A stretch of 14,071 nt of DNA from CAYRZL01 sp964428795 (GCA_964428795.1 CAYRZL010000068.1:1-14071); one strand, 5' to 3'. Shown: positions 5,627-13,684, numbered from the stretch's first letter. Numbers and translations are program-made. Notes: generated by a model from the letters alone, not told the origin.

Positions 5627-8600
5627 ATGAGCGTTCGTAGAGTGTATGTAGAGAAAAAGCCTGACTATGCAGTAAAAGGCAAAGAGCTTCTGTCAGAGAT
5701 CAGCAGTTATCTGGGCATTCGTACCGTGACAGGTGTGCGTGTGCTGATTCGTTATGATGTGGAAAATATTTCGGATGAGACATATGAGCTCGCATTAAAG
5801 ACCGTATTTTCAGAGCCTCCGGTAGATGATGTATATGAGGAGACTTTTGAATTAAACGGGGCAAAGACATTCAGTGTGGAATTTTTGCCGGGACAGTTTG
5901 ACCAGCGGGCGGACTCCGCGGAGCAGTGCGTAAAGCTGCTGAATGAGAATGAGGAGCCGATCATCCGCTCCGCGACTACTTATGTGATTGAGGGCGAGTG
6001 CAGCAGCGAACAGTTTGAGGCGATCAAAGCCCACTGCATCAACCCGGTAGATTCCAGAGAGACAGATCTTGAGAAACCGCAGACACTGGTGCAGGAGTTT
6101 GAGGACCCGGCAGATGTGATCGTTTTTGACGGATTTGCACAAATGGAGGAGGCTGCATTAAAGGAGCTTTACGATTCTCTCGGTATGGCAATGACCTTCA
6201 AGGATTTTCTGCATATTCAGAACTATTTTGCAAATGAGGAGCATCGGGATCCGACTATGACAGAGATCCGTGTGCTGGATACTTACTGGTCTGATCACTG
6301 TCGTCACACGACCTTTGCAACGGAGCTGAAGTATGTGGTATTTAAGGAAGGATATTACAAAGCGCCTATCTGGGATACCTATCAGAAATATCTGGATGCA
6401 CACAATGAAATATATGCCGGAAGAGATGATAAGTTCGTCTGCCTGATGGATATTGCCCTCATGGCTATGAAAAAACTGAAGGCGGAAGGAAAACTGAACG
6501 ATCAGGAGGAGTCTGACGAGATCAATGCCTGCAGCATCGTGGTACCTGTTGAGGTAGACGGACAGACCGAGGAATGGCTGGTGAACTTTAAAAATGAGAC
6601 ACACAATCATCCCACGGAGATCGAGCCCTTCGGCGGTGCGGCAACCTGTCTTGGCGGAGCTATCCGTGATCCCTTATCCGGACGTACCTATGTATATCAG
6701 GCGATGCGTGTGACCGGTGCGGCAGATCCTACCGTATCCGTAAAAGATACCTTAAAAGGGAAGCTTCCTCAGAAAAAACTGGTGCGGGGAGCGGCAAGCG
6801 GCTACAGCTCCTATGGAAATCAGATCGGTCTGGCAACCGGATATGTAAAAGAAATCTATCATCCGAATTATGTGGCAAAACGTATGGAGATCGGCGCTGT
6901 CATGGGTGCAGCTCCCAGACGCGCGGTGCAGCGTCTCACCTCCGATCCGGGAGATATCATTATCCTGCTTGGAGGACGCACCGGAAGGGATGGATGCGGC
7001 GGCGCTACCGGTTCTTCCAAGGTACACACCGAGGCTTCCATTGAAACCTGCGGCGCAGAGGTACAGAAAGGTAATCCGCCTACAGAGCGCAAGATTCAGC
7101 GTTTGTTCCGCCGGGAGGAAGTGAGCAGGCTGATCAAAAAATGCAATGACTTTGGTGCGGGCGGCGTGTCGGTGGCAATCGGTGAGCTGGCGGACGGTCT
7201 GCGTGTCCAGCTCGATAAAGTTCCGAAAAAATATGCGGGGCTGGACGGAACAGAGCTTTCCATCTCCGAATCTCAGGAGCGAATGGCTGTTGTGGTAGAT
7301 CCGAAAGACGTGGAAGAATTTTTGAAATATACAAAAGAGGAGAACCTGGAGGCGGTAGAGGTGGCAGTTGTCACCGAGGAGCCGAGACTGGTTCTTGTCT
7401 GGAGAGGAAAAGAGATCGTAAATCTGTCCCGTGCATTTCTGGATACCAACGGTGCTCATCAGGAGACAATGGTTTCGGTGGATATTCCGGAAAAAGAGGA
7501 CAGTACATTAGAAACGTATGCAATTCCGGCGGTGGAAAAAGATCTGGCAAAGGGAGATGTGAAGGCTGCATGGCTGGACACACTGAAGGATCTGAACGTG
7601 TGCTCCCAGAAAGGTCTGGTGGAGATGTTTGACGCATCCATCGGCGCCGGCAGCGTGTACATGCCTTATGGTGGAAAATATCAGTTGACTGAGACACAGA
7701 GTATGGTTGCCAAGCTTCCGGTCATGACAGGAAAATGCGATACCGTTACGATGATGAGCTACGGATTTGATCCGTATATTTCTTCCTGGAGCCCCTATCA
7801 CGGAGCGATTTATGCGGTTTTAGAATCCGTATCCCGCATTGTGGCAGCAGGCGGTGATTACACGAAGATTCGTTTTACCTTCCAGGAGTATTTCCGCAGA
7901 ATGACAGGGCATCCGTCCCGCTGGAGCCAGCCGTTTACTGCACTGCTTGGCGCATACAATGCCCAGATGGGCTTCGGACTTCCTTCCATCGGAGGAAAGG
8001 ATTCCATGTCCGGAACCTTCAATGATATCGACGTACCGCCCACATTGGTTTCCTTTGCAGTGGATATCGCAAAAGAGCAGGATATTATCACACCTGAGTT
8101 AAAGCGGGCAGGAAATAAGCTGATGCTCTTTACCATTAAAAAAGACGAATATGACGTGCCGGACTATGAGCAGGTCATGAAAATGTACGGTGTGATCCAC
8201 AGTCTGATTCAGGAGAAAAAGATTGTATCTGCTTATGCGCTGGATTCAAAAGGATTATCGGCGGCTGTTGCAAAAATGGCATTTGGCAATAAGCTGGGCG
8301 TTTCCATTCGAGGTTGTATGAACAGCGATGTTCTGTTCAAACCGGGATTTGGCTGCCTGGTGGCAGAGGTTGCAGAGACGGATACGGATGCTGTGAAGGC
8401 AGCGATGGAAGCAGCAGGTATTCGGGAGCATGTATCTATTGCAGGTACCGTATTGGCTGAGCAGGAGTTTAAATATGGTGATGTGACCGTTTCCATGGAT
8501 GAGGCGCTGGAAAGCTGGATGGGTACATTGGAACAGGTATTCCCAAGCCGCGCAACCCAGGAAAAGGATGTCGTGGATACTGGTCTGTACCATGCGGAGA

Positions 8601-9427
8601 ATATTTATATCTGCAATCACAAGATCGCACAGCCTACCGTGTTTATTCCGGTATTCCCAGGTACAAACTGCGAGTACGACAGTGCAAAAGCATTCGAGCG
8701 TGCGGGTGCGAAGGTTATTACAAAGGTATTTAAGAACCTGAATGCGGAAGATATCAGAGATTCCGTATCCATATTTGAGAAAGCCATCGATCAGGCGCAG
8801 ATCATTATGTTCCCGGGCGGATTTTCCGCAGGTGACGAGCCGGAAGGATCCGCAAAATTCTTTGCTGCCGCATTCCGCAATGAGAAGATCAAAGAAGCGG
8901 TGATGCGTATGCTGAATGAGCGTGACGGTCTTGCACTCGGTATCTGCAACGGATTCCAGGCATTGATCAAGCTGGGATTGGTTCCCTATGGACAGATTCA
9001 GGAGGGAAGTGCGGATTCTCCGACTTTGACCTATAACACCATCGGACGACATGTATCCAAGATGGTTTACACAAAAGTGGTGACAGACAAATCACCGTGG
9101 CTGGCAAAGGCAGAGACCGGAAAAGTGTATGTGAATCCGGCATCCCACGGAGAGGGGCGCTTTGTTGCACAGAAGGAGTGGCTGGATAGATTGTTTGCAA
9201 ACGGGCAGGTAGCTACCCAGTATGTAGATGAATCCGGAAATCCGACCATGGATGAAGAGTGGAACGTAAACGGTTCTTATATGGCGATAGAGGGTATTAC
9301 CAGTCCCGATGGACGTGTGCTTGGAAAGATGGCGCATTCTGAGCGCCGCGGTGACTCTGTAGCGATCAATATTTACGGGGATCAGGATTTGAAACTGTTT
9401 GAATCCGGTGTGGAATACTTCTTATAA
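5627..9427 (+). CDS. purL: Phosphoribosylformylglycinamidine (FGAM) synthase, single-chain PurL
   Basis: This 1266-aa enzyme converts FGAR, glutamine and ATP to FGAM in de novo purine synthesis. It is the large single-chain form: an N-terminal PurS-like region, a linker region with SDHCRHTTF (His224, His227), two AIRS-type synthase halves with NFKNETHNHPTEIEPFGG (320-337) and GGKDSMSG (789-796), and a fused C-terminal class I glutamine amidotransferase from about 1003 (IPVFPGTNCE, MFPGGFSAGDEPEGSAKFF). The amidotransferase triad is intact: Cys1107 in GICNGFQ, and His1174 and Glu1176 in SHGEG. Length and layout fit the clostridial variant rather than the PurS/PurQ/PurL three-subunit form of bacilli. 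A strong AGAGGAG lies 7 bp before the ATG. Other pur genes are not adjacent, so it is transcribed apart from a pur operon within this window. The many long antisense frames inside it are shadows. Confidence 0.96.
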   Translation: MSVRRVYVEKKPDYAVKGKELLSEISSYLGIRTVTGVRVLIRYDVENISDETYELALKTVFSEPPVDDVYEETFELNGAKTFSVEFLPGQFDQRADSAEQCVKLLNENEEPIIRSATTYVIEGECSSEQFEAIKAHCINPVDSRETDLEKPQTLVQEFEDPADVIVFDGFAQMEEAALKELYDSLGMAMTFKDFLHIQNYFANEEHRDPTMTEIRVLDTYWSDHCRHTTFATELKYVVFKEGYYKAPIWDTYQKYLDAHNEIYAGRDDKFVCLMDIALMAMKKLKAEGKLNDQEESDEINACSIVVPVEVDGQTEEWLVNFKNETHNHPTEIEPFGGAATCLGGAIRDPLSGRTYVYQAMRVTGAADPTVSVKDTLKGKLPQKKLVRGAASGYSSYGNQIGLATGYVKEIYHPNYVAKRMEIGAVMGAAPRRAVQRLTSDPGDIIILLGGRTGRDGCGGATGSSKVHTEASIETCGAEVQKGNPPTERKIQRLFRREEVSRLIKKCNDFGAGGVSVAIGELADGLRVQLDKVPKKYAGLDGTELSISESQERMAVVVDPKDVEEFLKYTKEENLEAVEVAVVTEEPRLVLVWRGKEIVNLSRAFLDTNGAHQETMVSVDIPEKEDSTLETYAIPAVEKDLAKGDVKAAWLDTLKDLNVCSQKGLVEMFDASIGAGSVYMPYGGKYQLTETQSMVAKLPVMTGKCDTVTMMSYGFDPYISSWSPYHGAIYAVLESVSRIVAAGGDYTKIRFTFQEYFRRMTGHPSRWSQPFTALLGAYNAQMGFGLPSIGGKDSMSGTFNDIDVPPTLVSFAVDIAKEQDIITPELKRAGNKLMLFTIKKDEYDVPDYEQVMKMYGVIHSLIQEKKIVSAYALDSKGLSAAVAKMAFGNKLGVSIRGCMNSDVLFKPGFGCLVAEVAETDTDAVKAAMEAAGIREHVSIAGTVLAEQEFKYGDVTVSMDEALESWMGTLEQVFPSRATQEKDVVDTGLYHAENIYICNHKIAQPTVFIPVFPGTNCEYDSAKAFERAGAKVITKVFKNLNAEDIRDSVSIFEKAIDQAQIIMFPGGFSAGDEPEGSAKFFAAAFRNEKIKEAVMRMLNERDGLALGICNGFQALIKLGLVPYGQIQEGSADSPTLTYNTIGRHVSKMVYTKVVTDKSPWLAKAETGKVYVNPASHGEGRFVAQKEWLDRLFANGQVATQYVDESGNPTMDEEWNVNGSYMAIEGITSPDGRVLGKMAHSERRGDSVAINIYGDQDLKLFESGVEYFL

Positions 9428-9431
9428 AATG

Positions 9432-9446
9432 GAAGAATATTTCTTC
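9432..9446 (+). repeat. GAAGAA-TAT-TTCTTC inverted repeat abutting the transporter -35
   Basis: A perfect 6-bp inverted repeat with a 3-base centre ends one base before the TTGCAT -35 at 9447. Its position suits a regulator site. As RNA it would be only a weak hairpin, and no other terminator was seen between purL and the transporter. Confidence 0.4.
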
Positions 9447-9475
9447 TTGCATATGTGAAATACTTCCCTTATAAT
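9447..9475 (+). promoter_or_regulatory. Promoter of the NSS-family transporter
   Basis: TTGCAT (9447-9452), a 17-bp spacer and a perfect TATAAT (9470-9475). The leader would be about 30 nt, ending in GGGGAGG (9497-9503). Confidence 0.7.
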
Positions 9476-9513
9476 GGAGCAATAATGCTGTAATTTGGGG
9501 AGGAATGGATTTT

Positions 9514-10914
9514 ATGAGTAAACAGACATCAAATAAACGCAGCAGCTTCAGCGGTTCCATCGGATTCGTTATGGCTGCTGCGGGAAGTGCGGTAGGGCTT
9601 GGGAATATCTGGCGTTTTCCGTATCTGGCTGCTAAAAATGGCGGCGGAACCTTTATCGTTGTATATATTGTTCTTGCGCTTACATTTGGCTTTACACTTT
9701 TAACTACAGAGATTGCTATTGGGCGTAAGACAAAGCAGGGTCCCCTCACCGCTTATGGTATGCTGAATAAGAAATTTGCATGTACCGGTTTCTTTGCATG
9801 GCTGGTGCCGGTCATTATCCTGCCATATTACTGTACGATCGGCGGATGGGTACTGAAATACCTGATAGCCTTTATCACGGGCGATGGAAGAAATGCGGCA
9901 GCGGACGGATATTTCACGGGACATATTACAAGTCAGTGGCCGCCCCTTGTATGGATGTTTATTTTTCTTGGATTTACTGCCTTTGTTATTTTCAGCGGAG
10001 TAAATAAAGGAATTGAAAAATTCAGTAAAATTATCATGCCGGTTCTGATCGTGCTCGTTATTGGTATTTCCGTTTTTTCGCTGACATTGAATTATACGGA
10101 CGCAGCAGGTGCGACGAGAACGGGAATGGAAGGTCTTGGAGTATATCTGGTTCCGAATTTTGAGGGGATGACGGTCAAAGGATTCTTTTCCCTTCTGATG
10201 GATGCGGTAGGTCAGTTGTTTTTTTCCATTAGTGTGGCAATGGGTATCATGGTCACCTATGGCTCTTATGTGAAAGATGATGTAAACCTGATGAAATCCA
10301 TCAACCAGATTGAGTTTTTTGATACACTGGTAGCTATGCTGGCAGGAATGATGATCATTCCGGCAGTGTTTGTCTTTATGGGTGTGGAGGGAATGTCGGC
10401 GGGTCCCGGTCTGATGTTTGTATCTTTGCCAAAAGTATTTGATGCCATGGGAAAGATAGGCGTTGTGATTGGAATCCTGTTTTTCCTGATGGTTGCCTTT
10501 GCGGCGGTTACGTCTTCTGTGTCTGTCATGGAGGCTATCGTATCCGGCTTTATGGACAAATGGAAGTTTTCCCGTAAAAAGAGCGGAACGATCGTGGCGA
10601 TATATACATTGATTATGGGAACGATCGTGTGTCTTGGATACAACATGCTCTACTTTGAATATGAGCTGCCAAACGGTACTGTGGCACAGATTCTTGATAT
10701 TATGGATTATATCAGCAATAACTGTCTGATGCCGTTGGTCGCAATACTCACCTGTATTCTGGTTGGTTGGGTTGTGAAACCAAAAACCATTATTGACGAG
10801 GTGAGCCGGGGCAGTGACAAGTTTGGAAGAAAAGGCTTATTTATTGCCATGATAAAATTCATTGCGCCGATTCTTCTGATCATACTGTTGCTGCAATCAT
10901 TGGGAATTTTCTAA
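9514..10914 (+). CDS. Neurotransmitter:sodium symporter (NSS/SNF) family transporter
   Basis: This roughly 466-aa inner-membrane Na+-coupled symporter is of the LeuT fold, probably importing an amino acid or similar small molecule; the substrate cannot be read from sequence. The family hallmark in the first membrane helix is clear: GSAVGLGNIWRFPYL then AAKNGGGTF (about residues 24-47), which forms the Na+/substrate site. About 11-12 hydrophobic segments follow, including TM2-like VVYIVLALTFGFTLLTTEIA and a C-terminal FIAPILLIILLLQSLGIF. Length matches bacterial NSS proteins. I start at ATG 9514 because GGGGAGG (9497-9503) is 10 bp away, whereas the upstream in-frame ATG 9505 is only 1 bp from it and could not be used with that site. 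It has its own promoter and no coupled gene downstream. Confidence 0.93.
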   Translation: MSKQTSNKRSSFSGSIGFVMAAAGSAVGLGNIWRFPYLAAKNGGGTFIVVYIVLALTFGFTLLTTEIAIGRKTKQGPLTAYGMLNKKFACTGFFAWLVPVIILPYYCTIGGWVLKYLIAFITGDGRNAAADGYFTGHITSQWPPLVWMFIFLGFTAFVIFSGVNKGIEKFSKIIMPVLIVLVIGISVFSLTLNYTDAAGATRTGMEGLGVYLVPNFEGMTVKGFFSLLMDAVGQLFFSISVAMGIMVTYGSYVKDDVNLMKSINQIEFFDTLVAMLAGMMIIPAVFVFMGVEGMSAGPGLMFVSLPKVFDAMGKIGVVIGILFFLMVAFAAVTSSVSVMEAIVSGFMDKWKFSRKKSGTIVAIYTLIMGTIVCLGYNMLYFEYELPNGTVAQILDIMDYISNNCLMPLVAILTCILVGWVVKPKTIIDEVSRGSDKFGRKGLFIAMIKFIAPILLIILLLQSLGIF

Positions 10915-10961
10915 AAAATGTGTTATTCGGGTAAAAAAATAAACTTTTTAAGTAAAAGGTC

Positions 10962-10989
10962 TTGAAAAAACAGGATAAAACGATATAAT
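10962..10989 (+). promoter_or_regulatory. Distal promoter upstream of the wall hydrolase gene
   Basis: TTGAAA (10962-10967), a 16-bp spacer and a perfect TATAAT (10984-10989). It lies 215 bp before the hydrolase ATG and upstream of the 27-bp repeats, so its transcript would carry them in the leader. Confidence 0.55.
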
Positions 10990-11046
10990 ACTTTACATGG
11001 TTTTTTGCTTTGGATTTAAAAAATATTTAATTATTTGGTAAAAAGC

Positions 11047-11100
11047 TCCATAAATCTTAAGAGAAAAAGACTGTCCATAAATCTTAAGAGAAAAAGACTT
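11047..11100 (+). repeat. Tandem 27-bp direct repeat before the hydrolase promoter
   Basis: Two head-to-tail 27-bp copies (11047-11073 and 11074-11100) are identical except at the last base. Each contains the 8-bp palindrome TCTTAAGA followed by GAAAAAGACT. The second copy runs into the proximal -35 (11099-11104), the place expected for activator or repressor sites. No known regulator box was identified with confidence. Confidence 0.8.
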
Positions 11101-11127
11101 GAATAATAGTTGGAAATTAGTTACAAT
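11099..11127 (+). promoter_or_regulatory. Proximal promoter of the wall hydrolase gene
   Basis: TTGAAT (11099-11104), a 17-bp spacer and TACAAT (11122-11127). It overlaps the end of the second 27-bp repeat by two bases. Confidence 0.6.
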
Positions 11128-11136
11128 AAATTATAC

Positions 11137-11156
11137 ATGTATCATGTGTGATACAT
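11137..11156 (+). repeat. ATGTATC/GATACAT inverted repeat in the hydrolase leader
   Basis: A perfect 7-bp inverted repeat with a 6-base centre lies about 10 bp after the proximal -10, at or just past the expected transcription start. It could be an operator or a 5' mRNA hairpin. Confidence 0.5.
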
Positions 11157-11203
11157 ATAGGAAGATTAGAAAATTTTCATTGATATAGAAAAGAGGCTTA
11201 TTT

Positions 11204-12775
11204 ATGAAATTAAAAGCGATTCGAAACTTTCTGCTTGCTTTAGGTGTTTCTTTGAGCATGGTGGTTCCATCTGTCAGCTATGCAGCGGAACCCGCAGAAC
11301 CTGTTAGCGTTCAGGAAGAAACGGAAGACGCGGGACAAAATACGGAAAATACAGATCCTGATACCGGTGATATGACAGAGGAGGAAGTTCCATCAGAGAC
11401 ACCGTCCGAGGAAAAACCTTCTGAGGCTCCGGAAAAGACACCATCCGAGGAAAAAACATCCGAGTCTCCGGCAAAGACACCGTCCGAGGAAAAAACATCT
11501 GAGACTCCGGCAAAGACACCGTCGAAAGATACATCATCGGATAATGATGCAGAGGAGATATTGTCAGAGACACCGGATGAAAACACATCGGAAGAGACTG
11601 CTGAGACAGAAGATGAGACAGAAGATGAGACAGAGGATGAAGCAGATTCGACGGAGCAGCAGAACAGCGATGGTGAAAGCTATGAATATACATATATAAA
11701 AAACCTGCGGAAAGATTTTGAGCGGATTGACAAGGTTTATGCGCTTGCAAATGTAAGTACATATCTGAACGTGCGTGAAGAGGCATCAGCGTCCGCCAGA
11801 GTGGTAGGAGAACTTTCACCGAATGCATTATGCTATATTATTGAAGATGCAGACCAGGAGTGGGTTTATATTGAATCCGGCGATGTGAGAGGATTTGTAA
11901 AAGCAGAGTATCTTATTACCGGGGCGGAAGCTGAGATGTATGTGGAGATTACCGGGGAAGATATGATGGAGACAGCGACGATCGTCGTTGAACCGGAGGA
12001 AAACGAAGCTTTCGACTATGTGAAAAAGACCGTATATAATCCGGTATTAAACGTTAAGGGCGAAGAAATTGTTTCCTATGCAAAACAGTTTGTAGGTAAT
12101 CCATATGTATGGGGAGGCAATTCACTGACGGAAGGTATTGATTGTTCCCATTTTGTATGGCAGGTTCTCACAAATTGCGGTGTGTATGATGGCGATTACT
12201 ATACATCTTATGGTTGGAGAACTCTGGGTGAAGAGGTAGAAAGCCTTGCAGAAGCACAGGCGGGAGATATAATCTGTTACGAAGGACACGTTGCAATTTA
12301 TGATGGAGAGGGCAAGATCGTAGAGGCACAGGGCAAAAAGAATGGTATTACTTATGGCAGAGATGCAGACTACAGAGAAATTCTCACCATTCGCCGCTTT
12401 ACACCGGAAACAGTAAGTATTGACGGATATGAGACGGAATATCTGGGTAATTTCCGGCTGACCGCATATTGCAGCTGTTCTATCTGCTGCGGCAGATGGG
12501 CAAATGGCTATACTGCCAGTGGTGTAAAACCTGTTGCAGGACGGACCATTGCGCTTGCATCTTCTACTATGAAGAGATTAGGTTTGCAGTTTGGAGACCA
12601 GATTTATCTGCGTGGTCACATTTATACGATTGAAGATCATGGCGGAAGCGAGATGGCTTTCACCAATGATGGGTTGTGTATAGATATTTACTGCAATACA
12701 CATGCAGAGTGTTTTAATGCGATGTATGGCGGTTATGATGATGCCTATAAAATCTTGTGTGAAAAGACAGAATAA
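11204..12775 (+). CDS. Secreted SH3-NlpC/P60-3D cell wall hydrolase
   Basis: This 523-aa exported protein is likely a peptidoglycan D,L-endopeptidase. In order: a signal peptide 1-27/28 (KLK, hydrophobic core, VSYAA); a Glu/Ser/Thr/Pro-rich low-complexity spacer about 30-160 with 13-residue repeats; a bacterial SH3 domain about 178-240 (YLNVREEASASARVVGEL); an NlpC/P60 domain about 285-400 with catalytic Cys314 (GIDCSHFVW) and His362 (GHVAIYDGEG); and a 3D domain about 416-505 (FRLTAYCSCSICCG, GYTASG, IEDHGG, CIDIY). The third NlpC/P60 triad position appears to be Glu374 rather than the more usual His. The first of the three Asp residues that give 3D its name is replaced (GRTIALASS where family members have AVDP). 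AAGAGG lies 7 bp before the ATG. The two promoters and repeats upstream suggest tight regulation. The acidic spacer probably spans the wall. Confidence 0.92.
   Translation: MKLKAIRNFLLALGVSLSMVVPSVSYAAEPAEPVSVQEETEDAGQNTENTDPDTGDMTEEEVPSETPSEEKPSEAPEKTPSEEKTSESPAKTPSEEKTSETPAKTPSKDTSSDNDAEEILSETPDENTSEETAETEDETEDETEDEADSTEQQNSDGESYEYTYIKNLRKDFERIDKVYALANVSTYLNVREEASASARVVGELSPNALCYIIEDADQEWVYIESGDVRGFVKAEYLITGAEAEMYVEITGEDMMETATIVVEPEENEAFDYVKKTVYNPVLNVKGEEIVSYAKQFVGNPYVWGGNSLTEGIDCSHFVWQVLTNCGVYDGDYYTSYGWRTLGEEVESLAEAQAGDIICYEGHVAIYDGEGKIVEAQGKKNGITYGRDADYREILTIRRFTPETVSIDGYETEYLGNFRLTAYCSCSICCGRWANGYTASGVKPVAGRTIALASSTMKRLGLQFGDQIYLRGHIYTIEDHGGSEMAFTNDGLCIDIYCNTHAECFNAMYGGYDDAYKILCEKTE
11396..11524 (+). 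repeat. 39-bp coding repeats (13 residues) in the hydrolase spacer
   Basis: Three full 39-bp units begin at 11396, 11435 and 11474, with a partial fourth from 11513. They encode a TPSEEK-x-SE-x-P type 13-mer. The last two full units are nearly identical in DNA, which points to recent slippage or recombination. A shorter 12-bp triplication encoding ETED follows at 11603-11638. Confidence 0.85.
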
Positions 12776-12825
12776 CAGGTAAGAAACACAGGTTAAAAAA
12801 TATCTGAAAAAAAGCAAAAAAGTGC

Positions 12826-12855
12826 TTGACTTTATCTGTATGATGATTGTATAAT
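12826..12855 (+). promoter_or_regulatory. tRNA operon promoter
   Basis: TTGACT (12826-12831), an 18-bp spacer and a perfect TATAAT (12850-12855), 35 bp before the first tRNA. The GC-rich segment starting at about 12862 is typical after a stable-RNA start site. Confidence 0.75.
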
Positions 12856-12890
12856 AGCAAAGCGGGTTACGGAAGTGGCCCGCAAAAAAT

Positions 12891-12963
12891 GGGATCTTAG
12901 CTCAGCTGGGAGAGCATCTGCCTTACAAGCAGAGGGTCACAGGTTCGAGCCCTGTAGGTCCCA
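12891..12963 (+). tRNA. tRNA-Val (anticodon TAC)
   Basis: A 73-nt cloverleaf: acceptor GGGATCT/AGGTCCC (one T-G wobble), D-arm with AGCTCAGCTGGGAGAGC, anticodon stem TCTGC/GCAGA with loop CTTACAA (anticodon TAC, reads GUA and other Val codons), T-arm ACAGG-TTCGAGC-CCTGT, discriminator A. CCA is not encoded and must be added after transcription. It is the first gene of a two-tRNA unit. Confidence 0.97.
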
Positions 12964-12976
12964 TTTAAATTGAAAT

Positions 12977-13050
12977 GGCGAGATAGCTCAGTTGGCTAGA
13001 GCATACGGTTCATACCCGTAGTGTCGAGGGTTCGACTCCCCCTCTCGCTA
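12977..13050 (+). tRNA. tRNA-Met (anticodon CAT, elongator-type)
   Basis: A 74-nt cloverleaf 13 bp after tRNA-Val: acceptor GGCGAGA/TCTCGCT (first pair G-T wobble), D-arm AGCTCAGTTGGCTAGAGC, anticodon stem TACGG/CCGTA with loop TTCATAC (anticodon CAT), T-loop TTCGACT, discriminator A, no encoded CCA. The anticodon stem lacks the three G-C pairs of initiators, so this is elongator Met; a tRNA-Ile2 (lysidine-modified CAT) cannot be fully excluded. The T-stem GAGGG/CCCCC has one A-C mismatch at its second pair. Confidence 0.93.
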
Positions 13051-13051
13051 C

Positions 13052-13102
13052 TGAAAAAGAAAAGTCTGTGAAATCATTGATTCCACAGGCTTTTTCTTTT
13101 CA
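13052..13102. terminator. Long bidirectional terminator between tRNA unit and flavoprotein gene
   Basis: A 25-base near-perfect inverted repeat (13052-13076 against 13078-13102) has an A-rich left arm, a T-rich right arm and a CTGTG/CACAG core. It reads as a terminator on both strands: for the tRNAs on +, and for the flavoprotein gene ending at 13125 on -. Confidence 0.85.
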
Positions 13103-13124
13103 ATCAGTCATTAGCTGATAGTCT

Positions 13125-13646
13125 TTAGACACATCTGATAACTGCATCAATAATCCTGTCTATACCGGGCATCCCGGATGGATTTTCAGGAGAACCGTTA
13201 TCAATAAAATAGTAACCATCATTAGCAAGTTGTTGAACGTTACGCTGAACTGCGGCATTTCGGTAAAGCATAGGACTCATATTCATGGCAATCAGCTTAG
13301 GACCTTCAAAGGACAGTACATTTGTGGAGAGAAGGTCGTCTGCAATTCCGTTTGCTGCTTTCCCGATCATATCTGCGGATGCCGGAGCAAGAAGCAGCAA
13401 ATCACCGCTCATGGTCCATGATTGATAAGATTTATCCCATACCGCCGGAGGTGCAAACTGGTCTGTCTGAACCGGATTTTTGGATAAGCTCTGCAATACC
13501 AGAGGGGAAACAAAATGCGTAGCATGTTCTGTTAGAATTACCTTTACATCTGCTCCGATATTTTTGAGACCCAGCACTAAATCAGCGGCACGGTAAGCGG
13601 GAGTACATGCGCATACTCCAAGTAAAATGGTTTTTCCGTTTAACAT
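13125..13646 (-). CDS. CoaC/Dfp-type flavoprotein (HFCD family), atypical active site
   Basis: This 173-aa single-domain flavoprotein is related to phosphopantothenoylcysteine decarboxylase (CoaC half of Dfp). It shows the Rossmann-like start NGKTILLGVCACTPAYRAAD, VKVILTEHATHFVSP, the FMN-site segment LLLLAPASADMIGKAANG followed by IADDLLST, and an AMN motif (AMNMSPMLYRNAAVQRN). The catalytic His that family members carry eight residues before the Asp of the (W)ADL segment (HIELGKWADL in E. coli Dfp) is Tyr here (Tyr74, in KSYQSWTMSGDLL). The first glycines (GGIAAYK) are also changed to ACTPAYR, and the C-terminal Cys flap is missing. A role other than CoA synthesis, or a non-catalytic FMN-binding role, is therefore possible. 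I start at ATG 13646 because AAGGAG lies 9 bp upstream; the longer ATG at 13664 overlaps that site and has none of its own. The gene lies downstream of the repeat-protein gene on the same strand. Confidence 0.85.
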   Translation of the reverse strand: MLNGKTILLGVCACTPAYRAADLVLGLKNIGADVKVILTEHATHFVSPLVLQSLSKNPVQTDQFAPPAVWDKSYQSWTMSGDLLLLAPASADMIGKAANGIADDLLSTNVLSFEGPKLIAMNMSPMLYRNAAVQRNVQQLANDGYYFIDNGSPENPSGMPGIDRIIDAVIRCV

Positions 13647-13655
13647 GTTATTTTT

Positions 13656-13661
13656 CTCCTT
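13656..13661 (-). promoter_or_regulatory. Ribosome binding site deciding the flavoprotein start
   Basis: AAGGAG on the minus strand, 9 bp before ATG 13646. The alternative ATG 13664 immediately precedes and overlaps this site, so it is unlikely to be used. Confidence 0.75.
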
Positions 13662-13684
13662 CATTTTTTGGAAACAGATTAAGC

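Noticed and set aside
6752..9052. Long minus-strand frames inside purL (e.g. 6752-7459, 8255-9052)
   Set aside because: They lie wholly within a well-motivated purL frame, lack ribosome binding sites and family motifs, and reflect codon bias of the sense strand.
11304..11828. 174-codon and 91-codon minus-strand frames opposite the hydrolase spacer
   Set aside because: Low-complexity shadows of the repeated sense codons.
13230..13522. Plus-strand frames at 13230-13421 and 13322-13522
   Set aside because: Shadows of the minus-strand flavoprotein gene, without ribosome binding sites.
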